Positions 32,943 through 41,994 of a stretch of DNA of 58,623 bases are shown one piece after another (position 1 is the stretch's first letter; every line of letters starts with the position of its first letter). Both the position numbers and the translations under genes were made by a program. Where the stretch lies: assembly GCA_029580855.1 (NCBI GenBank), contig JAKPQH010000217.1, positions 1-58,623 on the forward strand, read 5' to 3'. Under the pieces are notes generated by a model. It saw nothing but the letters and a program-made list of their open reading frames with translations, did no database searches and had not been told where the DNA came from. This stretch comes from a bacterium. Lineage in GTDB: Bacteria > Methylomirabilota > Methylomirabilia > Methylomirabilales > 2-02-FULL-66-22.

Positions 32943-33959
32943 ATGGAACGGACACGTGGATGGCGGATGGGGTTGGGGATGATCGCGTGCGTCCTGGCAA
33001 CGGCCCTTGGAACGGCCTGGGCGCAGGGGAAGCCGGAGAGTTCTGTCGTGGTGTACTCGGCGGCGGACGCCGACATGGTAAACGCCGTGGTGGCGGCGTT
33101 CGAGAAGAAATACCCCGGCGTCAAGGCCTCCACGGTGGTGGCCGGAACCGGAGAAATCATCAAGCGCATGGAGGCGGAAAAGGACCGGCCGCTGGGTGAC
33201 GTCGGCTGGAGCTTTGGGCCCGAGGCGATCGGCGACAAGAAGGGGCTGTTCGAGCCGTATCTGTCTGCGGAGGCGGCAAGCTTCTTCCCAGGCGAGGTGC
33301 CGGCGGATCGCGTGTGGTCGCCGTTCACCACCATGCCGTACGTGATCATGTACAACAAAAAGCTGGTGAGCGAGGCCGAGAAGCCCAAGGCCTGGAAGGA
33401 TGTGCTGGATCCCAAGTGGAAGGGGAAAGTGGCGTTTGCGGATGCCAGCAAGTCCGGATCGTCCTACACGCTGCTCGTGACTTGGCTCACCATCTATGGA
33501 AAGAACGAAACCGGCTGGAAGTTCGTGGAGGACCTGCTCCGCCAGTGCAAGGTGCTGCCCAAGTCCAGCATGACCTACCAGGGAGTGGCCAACGGCGAAT
33601 ACCCCCTCGGGCTCACCTTCGAGCAGGCGGCTTTCGAGTACCTGAAGGGCGGGGCGCCCATCGGCTTGATCTATCCGTCCGAGGGGACGGCGATCACGCT
33701 GGACGGCAGCGCGATCATCAAGAACGCGCCCCACCCGAACGCCGCCAAGCTGTTCCTGGACTGGACGGTCTCGAAGGAGATGCAGCAGTTGATGGTGGGG
33801 CAGTTCGGCCGCCGCTCGGTCCGGAAGGATGTCGGCTCGCCCGCAGGGCTGCCGGCGCTGGATCAGATCAAGGCCATCAACTACGATCTCAACTACGCGG
33901 CCAACAGCCGGGCGGAGCTGCTGAAACGCTTCCAGGACGCGCTCGTCAAGACCCAGTGA
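32943..33959 (+). CDS. ABC transporter substrate-binding protein (Fe3+/sugar-phosphate type, SBP family 6)
   Basis: This 338-residue exported protein has a signal peptide ending near GTAWAQG, then VVVYSAADADMVNAVVAAFEKKYPG and PLGDVGWSFGPEAI. The hinge regions TTMPYVIMYNKK and YPSEGTAITLDGSAI are typical of the AfuA/FbpA/PotD-like group. Members bind ferric iron, thiamine, 2-aminoethylphosphonate or sugar phosphates (AfuA); tyrosines that would ligate iron (a YY pair near the C-terminus) are not evident. The ATG follows AAAAGGAGGCCGAC. A terminator hairpin separates it from the ATPase gene. Confidence 0.88.
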   Translation: MERTRGWRMGLGMIACVLATALGTAWAQGKPESSVVVYSAADADMVNAVVAAFEKKYPGVKASTVVAGTGEIIKRMEAEKDRPLGDVGWSFGPEAIGDKKGLFEPYLSAEAASFFPGEVPADRVWSPFTTMPYVIMYNKKLVSEAEKPKAWKDVLDPKWKGKVAFADASKSGSSYTLLVTWLTIYGKNETGWKFVEDLLRQCKVLPKSSMTYQGVANGEYPLGLTFEQAAFEYLKGGAPIGLIYPSEGTAITLDGSAIIKNAPHPNAAKLFLDWTVSKEMQQLMVGQFGRRSVRKDVGSPAGLPALDQIKAINYDLNYAANSRAELLKRFQDALVKTQ

Positions 33960-33990
33960 GCGTGGGGGGTCGAGCGTGGAATGCGACCCA

Positions 33991-34031
33991 ACGGGAAGCG
34001 AGGCGGGTCTGCGGCCTCGCTTCCCGTTTTT
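33991..34031 (+). terminator. Intercistronic terminator between binding-protein and ATPase genes
   Basis: A perfect 14-bp stem (33991-34004 with 34014-34027), a 9-base loop and five Ts (34027-34031). It should stop part of the transcripts after the binding-protein gene, giving more of that protein than of the membrane complex. Confidence 0.9.
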
Positions 34032-34047
34032 GCGACGGGGACGGCCC

Positions 34048-35142
34048 ATGACCCGGGTCCAGGTGAAGGGAGTCGCGAAGCGCTTCGGGGGGACCGCCGC
34101 CATCGACGGCGTCAGTCTGGACGTCCGACCGGGGGAGCTGTTCACGCTGGTGGGGCCCAGCGGCTGCGGCAAGACGACCCTCCTCCGCATCGTGGCCGGC
34201 CTGCTGGAACAAGACGCCGGGAGCGTCTTTTTCAACGAGGACCGGATGGACCACACCCCGCCATACCTCCGGAACATCGGCGTGGTTTTTCAGAGTTACG
34301 CCATCTTTCCGCACTTAACCGTGGCAGAGAACATCGCCTATGGTCTCAAGGCGCGTCGCGTTCCGCCGGATCGGATTGCGACCAAGGTCGCAGAGGTCGG
34401 TCGGCTGGTACAACTGGAGACGCTGCTGGATCGGATGCCAAGCCAGTTGTCCGGCGGACAGCAGCAGCGGGCGGTCCTGGCTCGGGCGCTGGTCATCGAA
34501 CCGCGTCTCTTGCTCATGGATGAACCCCTATCCAATCTGGACGCTAAACTCCGCGTGCAGATCCGCTCGCTCATCCGAGCCGTCCAGCGCGCGCTGCAGA
34601 TCACCACCATCTACGTCACCCACGATCAGGAAGAGGCGCTGGCCATCTCGGACACCATCGCGGTCATGGACCGCGGGCGGGTGCTCCAGGTCGGCAAGCC
34701 ATGGGAGCTGTACCTCGCGCCGAGCAGCCGCTTCGTGGCTGACTTTATCGGAACCATGAACGTCTTCCACGGACGTCTGGAGGGCCCGGCGGCACCGGCG
34801 GGGCTTCGGCCTCTGGTCACGGCGTTCGGCGAGCGCTGGCAGGTGCGCGCCGCCGGGGCGACGGGCGCCCAGGTCACCGTCGGCGTGCGGCCCGAGGCAC
34901 TGGCGCTGGAGCGCGGCGCGAGCGCCGATGAGACATGGAACTCGCTCACCGGCACGGTGGTGGAGGCGGCCTACTTGGGCGCGGTCGTGCGGTACCAGGT
35001 CCGGGTGGCAGACGCGTCGAGCGTCGTTGCCGAAATCCACAACCCCGACTTTGCGGCCATCCGGGCGGTGGGGGATCGCGTCACGTTGTGGTTCGGCGCC
35101 AGCCGGGCGGTCCTACTGTCCGATCAGGTGGGCGAGGCGTAG
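34048..35142 (+). CDS. ABC transporter ATP-binding protein (CUT1/Fe-type, with TOBE domain)
   Basis: These 364 residues contain Walker A GPSGCGKTT, Q-loop VVFQSYAIFP, signature LSGGQQQR, Walker B LLLMDEPLSNLD, the H-loop YVTHDQEEA, and a C-terminal TOBE-type beta domain (VGVRPEAL). It energises uptake with the permease whose gene starts one base later. The ATG at 34048 follows GGGGACGG right behind the intercistronic terminator. Confidence 0.95.
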   Translation: MTRVQVKGVAKRFGGTAAIDGVSLDVRPGELFTLVGPSGCGKTTLLRIVAGLLEQDAGSVFFNEDRMDHTPPYLRNIGVVFQSYAIFPHLTVAENIAYGLKARRVPPDRIATKVAEVGRLVQLETLLDRMPSQLSGGQQQRAVLARALVIEPRLLLMDEPLSNLDAKLRVQIRSLIRAVQRALQITTIYVTHDQEEALAISDTIAVMDRGRVLQVGKPWELYLAPSSRFVADFIGTMNVFHGRLEGPAAPAGLRPLVTAFGERWQVRAAGATGAQVTVGVRPEALALERGASADETWNSLTGTVVEAAYLGAVVRYQVRVADASSVVAEIHNPDFAAIRAVGDRVTLWFGASRAVLLSDQVGEA

Positions 35143-35143
35143 C

Positions 35144-36793
35144 GTGCGCGGACGGCGGCGCGATCTCTGGTGGACCGTGACGGTCGCGGGTTTTCTCGCG
35201 GTGCTGGCGTTCCTCGTGTACCCGCTGGCGACGGTGCTCGTCACGAGCTTCAGCGGCGAGGAGAGGCGCTTTGTTCTGGCCGCCAACTACCAGCGGTTCT
35301 TCACACACCGGTACTACTATTCGAGCATCGTCAATAGCCTATACCTGAGCACGGTGGCGACGCTCGGAGCGCTGGTGCTGGGCACGTCGCTCGCCTTCGC
35401 CGTTACACGCTACCCGTTGCCGGGTAAGGCCTTTATCCGGACGGCGGCAAACCTGGCCCTGCTCTCGCCCCCATTCATCGGGGCCTATTCGTGGGTGGTG
35501 CTCTTTGGACGGATGGGGCTGGTCAACAGGGCCCTGCAGACCGTCGACTGGAGCCTGCCCACCATCTACGGCTGGCGGGGGATCCTGCTGGTCTTCGTGG
35601 TGCAGTACTTTCCGTTTGTTTTCCTCTTGGTGTCGGCGGCCCTCCGCTCTGTGGATCAGTCCATCGAGGATGCGGCGCTCAGTCTCGGGTCTCCGCCCCG
35701 CCGCGTCGTCACCACGGCCATTCTGCCGATCCTGGCTCCCTCCCTCACGGCGGGCGGACTCCTGGTCTTTATGGGTACCATGGCGGATTTCGGCACGCCC
35801 ATGATCATCGGCGAGGGCCTGCGAACGCTACCGACGCTCATGTACGGCGAATTCATGAACGAGCTGGGCGGCAATCCCGCCATGGCCAGCACGCTGGGGA
35901 GTCTCCTGATTTTGGTGAACACCAGCGCTCTGCTCGCCCAGCGGTATTACGCCTTCCGCAAAGCCTACAACGTCGTCTGCATCCAGCCGTTGCGGGTGAA
36001 GCGCACCAGCCGCGGGCGGTTCCTGGGTCTCACGATTTTCGCGTACGCGGTGGTCGGTGTCGCGCTCATCCCGGCCGTCACCATCATCGTCTCGTCGTTT
36101 ATGCCCACGCGCGGGCCGGTGATGTACGCGGGCTTCAGCCTGCACAGCTATGAGATCATCTTTTTTCGAATTCCCCGCGCCATCGCCAATACCTTCGGAC
36201 TGACGGCGGGGGCGGTGGTCCTCGACGTGGCCCTGGGTGTGTTCGTTGCCTATCTGCTGGCCCGACGCCGATCGCGAACCCATGCGCTCCTGGACAGCTT
36301 GATCATGCTGGCGTACGCCATCCCCGGCACGGTGGTCGGCGTCGGCTTGATCGTGGTCTACAACCGGCCGCCCGTAATTCTCACCGGGACTTGGGTGATC
36401 CTGCTGGTGTCCTATTTCATCCGTCATCTCCCGTATCCCGTCCGGTCGTGCACCGCCATGCTGCAACAGATCGATGTCCGCGTGGAGGAGGCCTCGGTCA
36501 GTCTGGGCGTGCCGCCGTTTCGCACGTTCGTCAAGGTGACCGTTCCTCTGATGTTCCCCGCCATCATCTCGGGTGCCGCCTTGGCGTGGATGACCACCAT
36601 CGGCGAGCTGTCCTCCAGCATTCTGCTGTACTCCGGGCCGTGGGCGACGATGTCGGTTGCCATCTTCACCGAGGTTTTCAGCAACCACTTCGGGACCGCG
36701 TCGGCGCTCGCCTCGATTCTCATCCTGGCGGCCTTCCTGCCCTTGTTCCTCACATACCGCGTGCTGGGGGACCGGGCGGCGCTCGGGGCGTGA
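35144..36793 (+). CDS. ABC transporter permease, duplicated FbpB/AfuB-type
   Basis: These 549 residues have about twelve membrane segments in two halves. Each half carries the EAA-type loop (SIEDAALSLGSPPRRV and RVEEASVSLGVPPFRTF) that docks the ATPase, so one chain replaces two permeases. This double form is typical of FbpB and AfuB proteins. The GTG start at 35144 is chosen because the conserved first helix begins directly after it. Confidence 0.93.
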   Translation: MRGRRRDLWWTVTVAGFLAVLAFLVYPLATVLVTSFSGEERRFVLAANYQRFFTHRYYYSSIVNSLYLSTVATLGALVLGTSLAFAVTRYPLPGKAFIRTAANLALLSPPFIGAYSWVVLFGRMGLVNRALQTVDWSLPTIYGWRGILLVFVVQYFPFVFLLVSAALRSVDQSIEDAALSLGSPPRRVVTTAILPILAPSLTAGGLLVFMGTMADFGTPMIIGEGLRTLPTLMYGEFMNELGGNPAMASTLGSLLILVNTSALLAQRYYAFRKAYNVVCIQPLRVKRTSRGRFLGLTIFAYAVVGVALIPAVTIIVSSFMPTRGPVMYAGFSLHSYEIIFFRIPRAIANTFGLTAGAVVLDVALGVFVAYLLARRRSRTHALLDSLIMLAYAIPGTVVGVGLIVVYNRPPVILTGTWVILLVSYFIRHLPYPVRSCTAMLQQIDVRVEEASVSLGVPPFRTFVKVTVPLMFPAIISGAALAWMTTIGELSSSILLYSGPWATMSVAIFTEVFSNHFGTASALASILILAAFLPLFLTYRVLGDRAALGA

Positions 36794-36800
36794 GGGGGCA

Positions 36801-37715
36801 ATGGCGGACGGATTTCGTGGGATGCTCCGACGCTGCCTGGGGCGAACGCCGGCGCACTGCGCGCTCCGGCCGTCCGCGGCGGAGCGCGTGGCGGTGCCGG
36901 GCGGTATCCGGTTGAAGGTGAGCTACGCTGTCGAGCGAGGGGAGCGGGTGTGGGCGTACCTGTTTCTACCGGCAAAGCCGGGACCCCATCCCGCCGTCCT
37001 CTGTGCCCATCAGCACCATCACCAGTATCACCTGGGGAAGAGCGAGCCGGCCGGGCTGGCCGGCGATCCCGACCAGTTCTACGCGCTTGAACTCGCCGCG
37101 CGCGGCTATGTGACGCTCGCTCCGGATGCCGTCGGCTTCGAGCAGCGGCAGCACCCCGCCTTGCAGGGCCAGGCCTACGAGCGGTTCGAGGCGAACCGGC
37201 GGCTGACCGAAGGGTCCTGTCTGCAGACCAAGATGCTCTGGGACCTCAAGCGGGCGCTCGACTTCCTCGCCGCCAGGCGCGAGGTGGATGCGCGGCGGAT
37301 CGGGTGCCTCGGGCATTCGCTGGGGGGCCAGGAGACGCTCTTCCTCTGCGCCCTGGACCGGCGGGTCGCCGTCGGGGTGTCGAGTTGCGGTTTCAGCAGC
37401 TACCGCGCGCTCTTCGACGGGGCCATCAACCACAACTTTGCCGCCTATGTGCCGCGTTTGCTGCAATACGGGGACCTGGACCGCGTCTTGGGTCTGGTGG
37501 CGCCGCGCCCATTCTTGGCGCTGGCGGGGAAAGAGGATCCGATCTTTCCCCTGGCGGGGGTGCGGGCGACGGTTGGCAAGGCGCGAGCCGCGTATGGCGG
37601 GGCGGCGCACCACCTGCGGCTTCGCGTGTTCCCGGGAGGGCACGGCTTTTCCGCTCCCATGCGGGAGGCGGCCTATGCCTGGCTTGACCGCTGGCTTCGA
37701 CCTGGAGGGTCGTGA
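36801..37715 (+). CDS. Alpha/beta hydrolase (dienelactone hydrolase/acetyl esterase-like)
   Basis: This 304-residue protein has an alpha/beta-hydrolase core. The nucleophile elbow is GHSLGGQ, an acid-bearing segment follows in AGKEDPIFPL, and the His is in FPGGHGF. An HQHHHQYH segment lies near the oxyanion region. There is no signal peptide. It likely removes an ester group from a sugar or small metabolite taken up by the adjacent ABC transporter, whose permease gene ends 7 bases upstream. The next gene overlaps its stop codon. Confidence 0.85.
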   Translation: MADGFRGMLRRCLGRTPAHCALRPSAAERVAVPGGIRLKVSYAVERGERVWAYLFLPAKPGPHPAVLCAHQHHHQYHLGKSEPAGLAGDPDQFYALELAARGYVTLAPDAVGFEQRQHPALQGQAYERFEANRRLTEGSCLQTKMLWDLKRALDFLAARREVDARRIGCLGHSLGGQETLFLCALDRRVAVGVSSCGFSSYRALFDGAINHNFAAYVPRLLQYGDLDRVLGLVAPRPFLALAGKEDPIFPLAGVRATVGKARAAYGGAAHHLRLRVFPGGHGFSAPMREAAYAWLDRWLRPGGS

Positions 37716-38335
37716 TGGGTGTGGAGACGGGCATCCGTTTGATCATCAGCGACTTCGGCGGCGTGATCTGCACGTTCGACTACCGGATCTTCTGCGGACG
37801 CCTGGCGCGCCGGATCGGCCGGGACGCGGAGGAGATCTACGCCGCGGTCTATGACGGCGACCTGCATGCGAAGTTCGAGCAGGGACGCCTCTCGGGGCCG
37901 GAGTACCACCGCCGGGTGATGGAGCGCTTCGGCGCCGAGGTGCCCTACGCGGAGTTCTTCCCCATGTACGGGGACATCTTCACCGAGATCCCGGGTACGG
38001 GCGATCTGCTCCGCCGGCTGCACACGCGCTATCCCCTCTATCTCCTCTCCGACACCAACGAGATTCATTTCGGCTATGTCAAACAGACGGTGGCGGTGAT
38101 CCGCCTCTTCGATCAGTGCATCGTCTCGTACGAGGTGGGCGCCATGAAGCCCGAGCCGCGCATCTACCAAGAGGCGCTGCGGCGCTCGGGCCTTCCCGCC
38201 GACGCGTGTGTCTTCATCGACGATCGGCCCGGCAACGTGGAGGGGGCGCGGCGCGTGGGGATGCATGCCTTCCAGTTCGTCTCACCGGAGCAGTGCGCCG
38301 CCGAATTGACGCGTATCGGGGTCGTCATTCCATGA
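37715..38335 (+). CDS. HAD-IA family phosphatase (YihX-like)
   Basis: This 206-residue HAD hydrolase has motif I ISDFGGV (DxG variant, as in YihX/epoxide-hydrolase N-domain relatives), motif II SDTN, motif III Lys in GAMKPEPRIY, and motif IV FIDDRPGN. YihX dephosphorylates alpha-glucose-1-phosphate; a sugar-phosphate substrate would suit this locus. ATG 37715 overlaps the preceding TGA, with GGAGGG as ribosome binding site. Confidence 0.9.
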   Translation: MGVETGIRLIISDFGGVICTFDYRIFCGRLARRIGRDAEEIYAAVYDGDLHAKFEQGRLSGPEYHRRVMERFGAEVPYAEFFPMYGDIFTEIPGTGDLLRRLHTRYPLYLLSDTNEIHFGYVKQTVAVIRLFDQCIVSYEVGAMKPEPRIYQEALRRSGLPADACVFIDDRPGNVEGARRVGMHAFQFVSPEQCAAELTRIGVVIP

Positions 38336-38497
38336 CGCCGCCCCCAAGCTGCGGGACGGGCCCACGCATTTCCTCGCGGCGGGGACGGCGCGCGGGGGAT
38401 CGGCCCGGCTCCCGCCCAAGCCGCCGGCTGTGGGCGCCGCCGCGCGCCGTCTGGAGCGGGAACGCGGCGGCGCCCCTCCGGTTTCTCTGGTGAACCC

Positions 38498-39439
38498 ATG
38501 CGCCAGCTGGATGTGGTCGCCGTCGGCGAGCTCAATCCGGACCTGATCCTCGGCGGCATGTCCGGCCCGCCCCGACTGGGGCGCGAGATCCTGGCGGAGC
38601 GCTGTACGTTCACCCTGGGCAGTTCGACCGCGCTGTGCGCCGCGAGCCTGGCCGCGCTGGGGCTTTCGGTGGGCATCGTCGGAAAGGTGGGCAGGGACAT
38701 TTTCGGCGAATTCGTCCTGCGGTGTTTGGATGAGCGGGGGATCGACGCCAGCCGCGTGATCCGCGATGCCGCTGTGCGGACGGGCGTCACGGTTTCGCTG
38801 GCCTACCCGGAGGATCGCGCCATGCTGACCTTCGCGGGCGCCATGACGCACCTGACGGCGGCCGAGGTGGATCGCGAGTATCTGGCGTCGGGGCGGCATC
38901 TTCACACCTCTTCGCTTTTCCTGCAGCCCGGTCTCCAGCCCGGATGCGCCGATGTGCTCCGCCAGGCGAGAGCCCGGGGTGTGACGGTCTCCTTGGATCC
39001 CGGGTGGGATCCGGCGGAGACGTGGGACGCGGGCATCGAAGAACTGTACGGGCTGCTCGACGTGCTTTTCGTGAATCGGCTGGAAGCCGCTGCGCTGGGG
39101 AAGGACGCCGACTGGCGGCGGGCCGCCGAGCGTCTCGCGAGCGCGGTATCCCTCGTCGTCATAAAAGGAGGCCCGGACGGCGCCTGCGCCATTCAGGCCG
39201 GACGGCGGGAAGAGCGGCCCGGTTTTCGGGTAAAGGCGCTGGATCCCACTGGGGCGGGGGACGCCTTCAACGCGGGATTCCTGTTCGGGTATCTGTCCGG
39301 GTGGCCCCTGGCCACGTGCCTGACCTGGGGAAACGCCTGCGGGGCCATGACGGCGGCCCGGATCGGCGGCAGCGGCGCCTTTGCGAACCGCGCGGATGTG
39401 GAGCGTTTCATCGGATCAAAGGGGAGCTCCGCCGGCTAG
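38498..39439 (+). CDS. PfkB-family carbohydrate kinase
   Basis: This 313-residue kinase has the PfkB N-terminal pattern (AVGELNPDLILGG, VGKVGRDIFGEF) and the C-terminal ATP/anion-hole motif DPTGAGDAFNAGF with the catalytic Asp. The family phosphorylates sugars such as fructose, tagatose-6-phosphate, ribose or fructosamines. With the SIS isomerase 52 bases downstream it recalls kinase-isomerase or kinase-deglycase pairs (Aga, Frl systems). The 162 bases upstream hold no gene. Confidence 0.92.
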   Translation: MRQLDVVAVGELNPDLILGGMSGPPRLGREILAERCTFTLGSSTALCAASLAALGLSVGIVGKVGRDIFGEFVLRCLDERGIDASRVIRDAAVRTGVTVSLAYPEDRAMLTFAGAMTHLTAAEVDREYLASGRHLHTSSLFLQPGLQPGCADVLRQARARGVTVSLDPGWDPAETWDAGIEELYGLLDVLFVNRLEAAALGKDADWRRAAERLASAVSLVVIKGGPDGACAIQAGRREERPGFRVKALDPTGAGDAFNAGFLFGYLSGWPLATCLTWGNACGAMTAARIGGSGAFANRADVERFIGSKGSSAG

Positions 39440-39491
39440 ATGTCGGAGGTCGGGCGGAGGAGCCCACCCCCCCCGGAAAGGACTTGGGCGT

Positions 39492-40529
39492 ATGCGAGGC
39501 TCCTGGACACTGCGAGAGATCAACGACCAGCCGGCGGCCTGGGCGGCGGCGCTCACACGCTTCGAGGAGGACGCCGCACGGGTGGACCGCCTCTTCGAGA
39601 AGTGGACGCCGGACGAGGCGATCTTTACGGGCTGCGGATCGTCCTACTATCTCTCGATGACGGCCGCGTCGGCTTTCCAGCAGATCACCGGCCTCCGGGC
39701 CAGAGCTGTTCCCGCCTCGGAGATCTTCCAGTTTCCCGAGAGCGTGTTTGCGCGGACCGCCTCGCCTTTGCTCGTCGCGGCGTCGCGGTCCGGGACAACC
39801 ACCGAGACGCTCCGCGCCGTAAACGCGGCGACTCGTCGGAGAGTCCCGACGGTCTGTCTCACGTGCGTGGCGCGCAGCCCGCTGGCGCGATCAACGGATC
39901 TGGCGCTCTGCTCGCCGGCGGGGGGAGAGCGGAGCGTGGTGATGACCAAGTCTTTCAGCAGCATGCTGGTGCTGGGGCTCCTTCTGGCCGCGCGGCGGGG
40001 CGACGACGCCGAACTTCACCGGGAGCTCCGCCGGCTTCCCGCGCTGGGGCGACGCGTCCTCAAGATCGCCCTTCCGCTGGCGCGGGGGATCGGCACGACC
40101 GCCTCCCGTTTTGTGTTCCTCGGCGCCGGCCCCGCCCACGGCATTGCCTGGGAGGCGATGCTGAAGATGACCGAGATGGCCCAGCGGACCGCGATGGCCT
40201 ACCACCCGCTGGAGTTCCGGCACGGACCGATCGCGGTCGCGGATCGGCGGACGACCGCGGTCCTCTTCGGGACGGACGCCGGGGCGGATATGGAGGCCGA
40301 TCTGGTTGGCGATCTGAGTGGACACGGCGCCACCGTATTGCTCCTGCGCGACGCGGCAAGCCGGCCCGCCGAGGCCGAGGTGAGCGTGTCCCTCAACGCC
40401 GGATTATCGGATGCCTCACGATCGGTCCTCTATCTTCCGTTCGCCCAGGCGCTGGCGTACTGGCGAGCGGTAGGCGCCGAGCTGGATCCGGATCGGCCGC
40501 GGCATCTCACCTCTGTTGTCCGCCTGTAG
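39492..40529 (+). CDS. SIS-domain sugar isomerase/deaminase (AgaS/FrlB-like)
   Basis: This 345-residue protein has two SIS domains: FTGCGSSYYLSMTAASAF with AASRSGTTTETLRAV, and FLGAGPAHGIAWEAMLKMTEMAQ with HPLEFRHGPIAV. The start (TLREINDQPAAWAAAL) matches the TxxEIxxQPxxW opening of AgaS and of the GlmS isomerase half. There is no glutaminase domain. It probably deaminates or isomerises an amino-sugar phosphate or cleaves a fructosamine phosphate made by the adjacent kinase. ATG 39492 is fixed by homology. Confidence 0.88.
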   Translation: MRGSWTLREINDQPAAWAAALTRFEEDAARVDRLFEKWTPDEAIFTGCGSSYYLSMTAASAFQQITGLRARAVPASEIFQFPESVFARTASPLLVAASRSGTTTETLRAVNAATRRRVPTVCLTCVARSPLARSTDLALCSPAGGERSVVMTKSFSSMLVLGLLLAARRGDDAELHRELRRLPALGRRVLKIALPLARGIGTTASRFVFLGAGPAHGIAWEAMLKMTEMAQRTAMAYHPLEFRHGPIAVADRRTTAVLFGTDAGADMEADLVGDLSGHGATVLLLRDAASRPAEAEVSVSLNAGLSDASRSVLYLPFAQALAYWRAVGAELDPDRPRHLTSVVRL

Positions 40530-40644
40530 GCGCGAGGCTGGACGGTTCCCGCCCGGTCGGTCTTGACGATGGGGCGGCCGGTCGGATACCCTCGACCAGG
40601 TCGGAGGCGTTGCGGGCGGTGACGGCCCGGAAGAGGGGGAGGGC

Positions 40645-41625
40645 ATGAGTGGGATCTCGCGCAGGGCACTTCTCAAGGCAGGGGTCGGCACGGCGATGAC
40701 GGCGGGAACGGCACGCGCGGCCACCACTCCGGTTTTTCTGGTGCGGACGACGGATCGGGCCGAGGGGATCCGCCGTGGGCTGGCGACGCTGGGTCTGCGG
40801 GCGGCTCGAGACAGCCGCGTTGCGATCAAGCCCAACTTCAACAGCGCGGACCCGTTCCCCGCCTCGACGCACCTGGACACGCTGGACGTTCTGGTGCGGG
40901 CGCTGCAGGCGGCCGGGGTCGGCGAGATCGTCGTCGCCGACCGCAGCGGGATGGGCAATACGCGCCAGGTCATGGAGCGTAAGGGGGTCTTCCGGATGGC
41001 ACGGCGGCTGGGGTTCCGTGTCGCTGTCCTGGAGGAGACGCCGGCGGAGGGCTGGACCGCCGAACGGCTGCCGGGCGGCCACTGGTCGCGCGGGGTGCTG
41101 TTCCCCCGCCTACTTCAGGAGGCGGGTCTCCTCGTCCAGACCTGCTGCTTGAAGACACACCGATACGGCGGGCACTTCACGATGTCGCTGAAAAACTCGG
41201 TGGGCATGGTGGCCAAGTACGACCCCCGCGACAACTACAACTACATGAGCGAGCTGCACGGTTCCTCGCACCAGCGGCAGATGATCGCGGAGATCAATCA
41301 GCTTTACCGGCCCGCGATGATCGTGCTCGACGGCCTGGAGGCCTTCACGGACGGCGGGCCGGAGAGCGGCACGCTGGTCAAACCGGAGTTGATGCTCCTC
41401 GGCACGGATCGCGTCGCGGTGGACGCCGTGGGCGTGGCCGTCCTGCGGATATACGGCGGGAACGCGACTGTCTCGCGAGGCCGCGTGTTCGACCAGGATC
41501 AGATCGCGCGGGCGGCGCGTCTGGGGCTCGGGGTGCCGGGACCGGACCGGATCGACCTCGTCACCGACGATCCGGAAAGCCGCAAGGTCGCCGAGCGGAT
41601 CCGGGACGTCCTGAAACAGGGATAA
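40645..41625 (+). CDS. DUF362 protein with Tat signal
   Basis: These 326 residues begin with a twin-arginine signal (SRRALLKAGVGTAMTAG, cut near ARAA). The DUF362 core follows: VAIKPNFNSADPF, VVADRSGMGNTRQVM, CCLKTHRYGGHFTMSLKNSVGMV and DGLEAFTDGGPESGT. No ferredoxin domain is attached. The export signal implies folding with a cofactor before export to the periplasm. The biochemical role of the family is unknown. It closes the transporter/sugar operon. Confidence 0.85.
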   Translation: MSGISRRALLKAGVGTAMTAGTARAATTPVFLVRTTDRAEGIRRGLATLGLRAARDSRVAIKPNFNSADPFPASTHLDTLDVLVRALQAAGVGEIVVADRSGMGNTRQVMERKGVFRMARRLGFRVAVLEETPAEGWTAERLPGGHWSRGVLFPRLLQEAGLLVQTCCLKTHRYGGHFTMSLKNSVGMVAKYDPRDNYNYMSELHGSSHQRQMIAEINQLYRPAMIVLDGLEAFTDGGPESGTLVKPELMLLGTDRVAVDAVGVAVLRIYGGNATVSRGRVFDQDQIARAARLGLGVPGPDRIDLVTDDPESRKVAERIRDVLKQG

Positions 41626-41628
41626 ACG

Positions 41629-41661
41629 CCATGGCCCGCGCCAAGATGGCGCGGGCCATGG
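41629..41661. terminator. Bidirectional hairpin between convergent genes
   Basis: A perfect 14-bp GC-rich stem (41629-41642 with 41648-41661) and a 5-base loop lie 4 bases after the DUF362 stop and 24 bases before the end of the convergent small membrane gene. There is no clear T-run on either side, so it may act as a weak or structure-only terminator for both. Confidence 0.7.
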
Positions 41662-41684
41662 TCCTTCCGTCGATACCCTCGAAG

Positions 41685-41897
41685 CTAGGGTCGGTAATAC
41701 GCCCCCACGCACAGAACCGCGAAGCCCGTCACCCCCACGAGCGTCTTCACGATCTGCAACACCGATCCCTGCTCGGCAGGGAAGAAGAACCAGGGAATCA
41801 GGATCATCAGACCGCCGGTCACCATGACCGTGATCGCCGCGTTCTTCGAGAGTCGTGCCCTGGGGCCCACCGGGGCCTGGGTGATCTGGTCGCTCAT
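41685..41897 (-). CDS. Small membrane protein, 70 residues
   Basis: The ATG at 41897 follows GAAGGAGTGGGCG. The N-terminus is hydrophilic (MSDQITQAPVGPRARLSKN); two membrane helices follow (AITVMVTGGLMILIPWFFF and IVKTLVGVTGFAVLCVGAYY). I do not recognise the family. A longer upstream frame exists, but the ribosome binding site fixes this start. Confidence 0.7.
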   Translation of the reverse strand: MSDQITQAPVGPRARLSKNAAITVMVTGGLMILIPWFFFPAEQGSVLQIVKTLVGVTGFAVLCVGAYYRP

Positions 41898-41994
41898 CGC
41901 CCACTCCTTCGTACGACAAGACCGCCGCACGGGCCATCGCACGCCCGCACATGGCCGTCCACCAAAAAGGGTAATAGTCTGAAAGTCCGTCAAG

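Noticed and set aside
41940..41990. Possible insertion-sequence end (CCACCAAAAAGGGTAATAG)
   Set aside because: No partner inverted repeat or transposase fragment nearby; more simply read as the leader of the small membrane protein gene.
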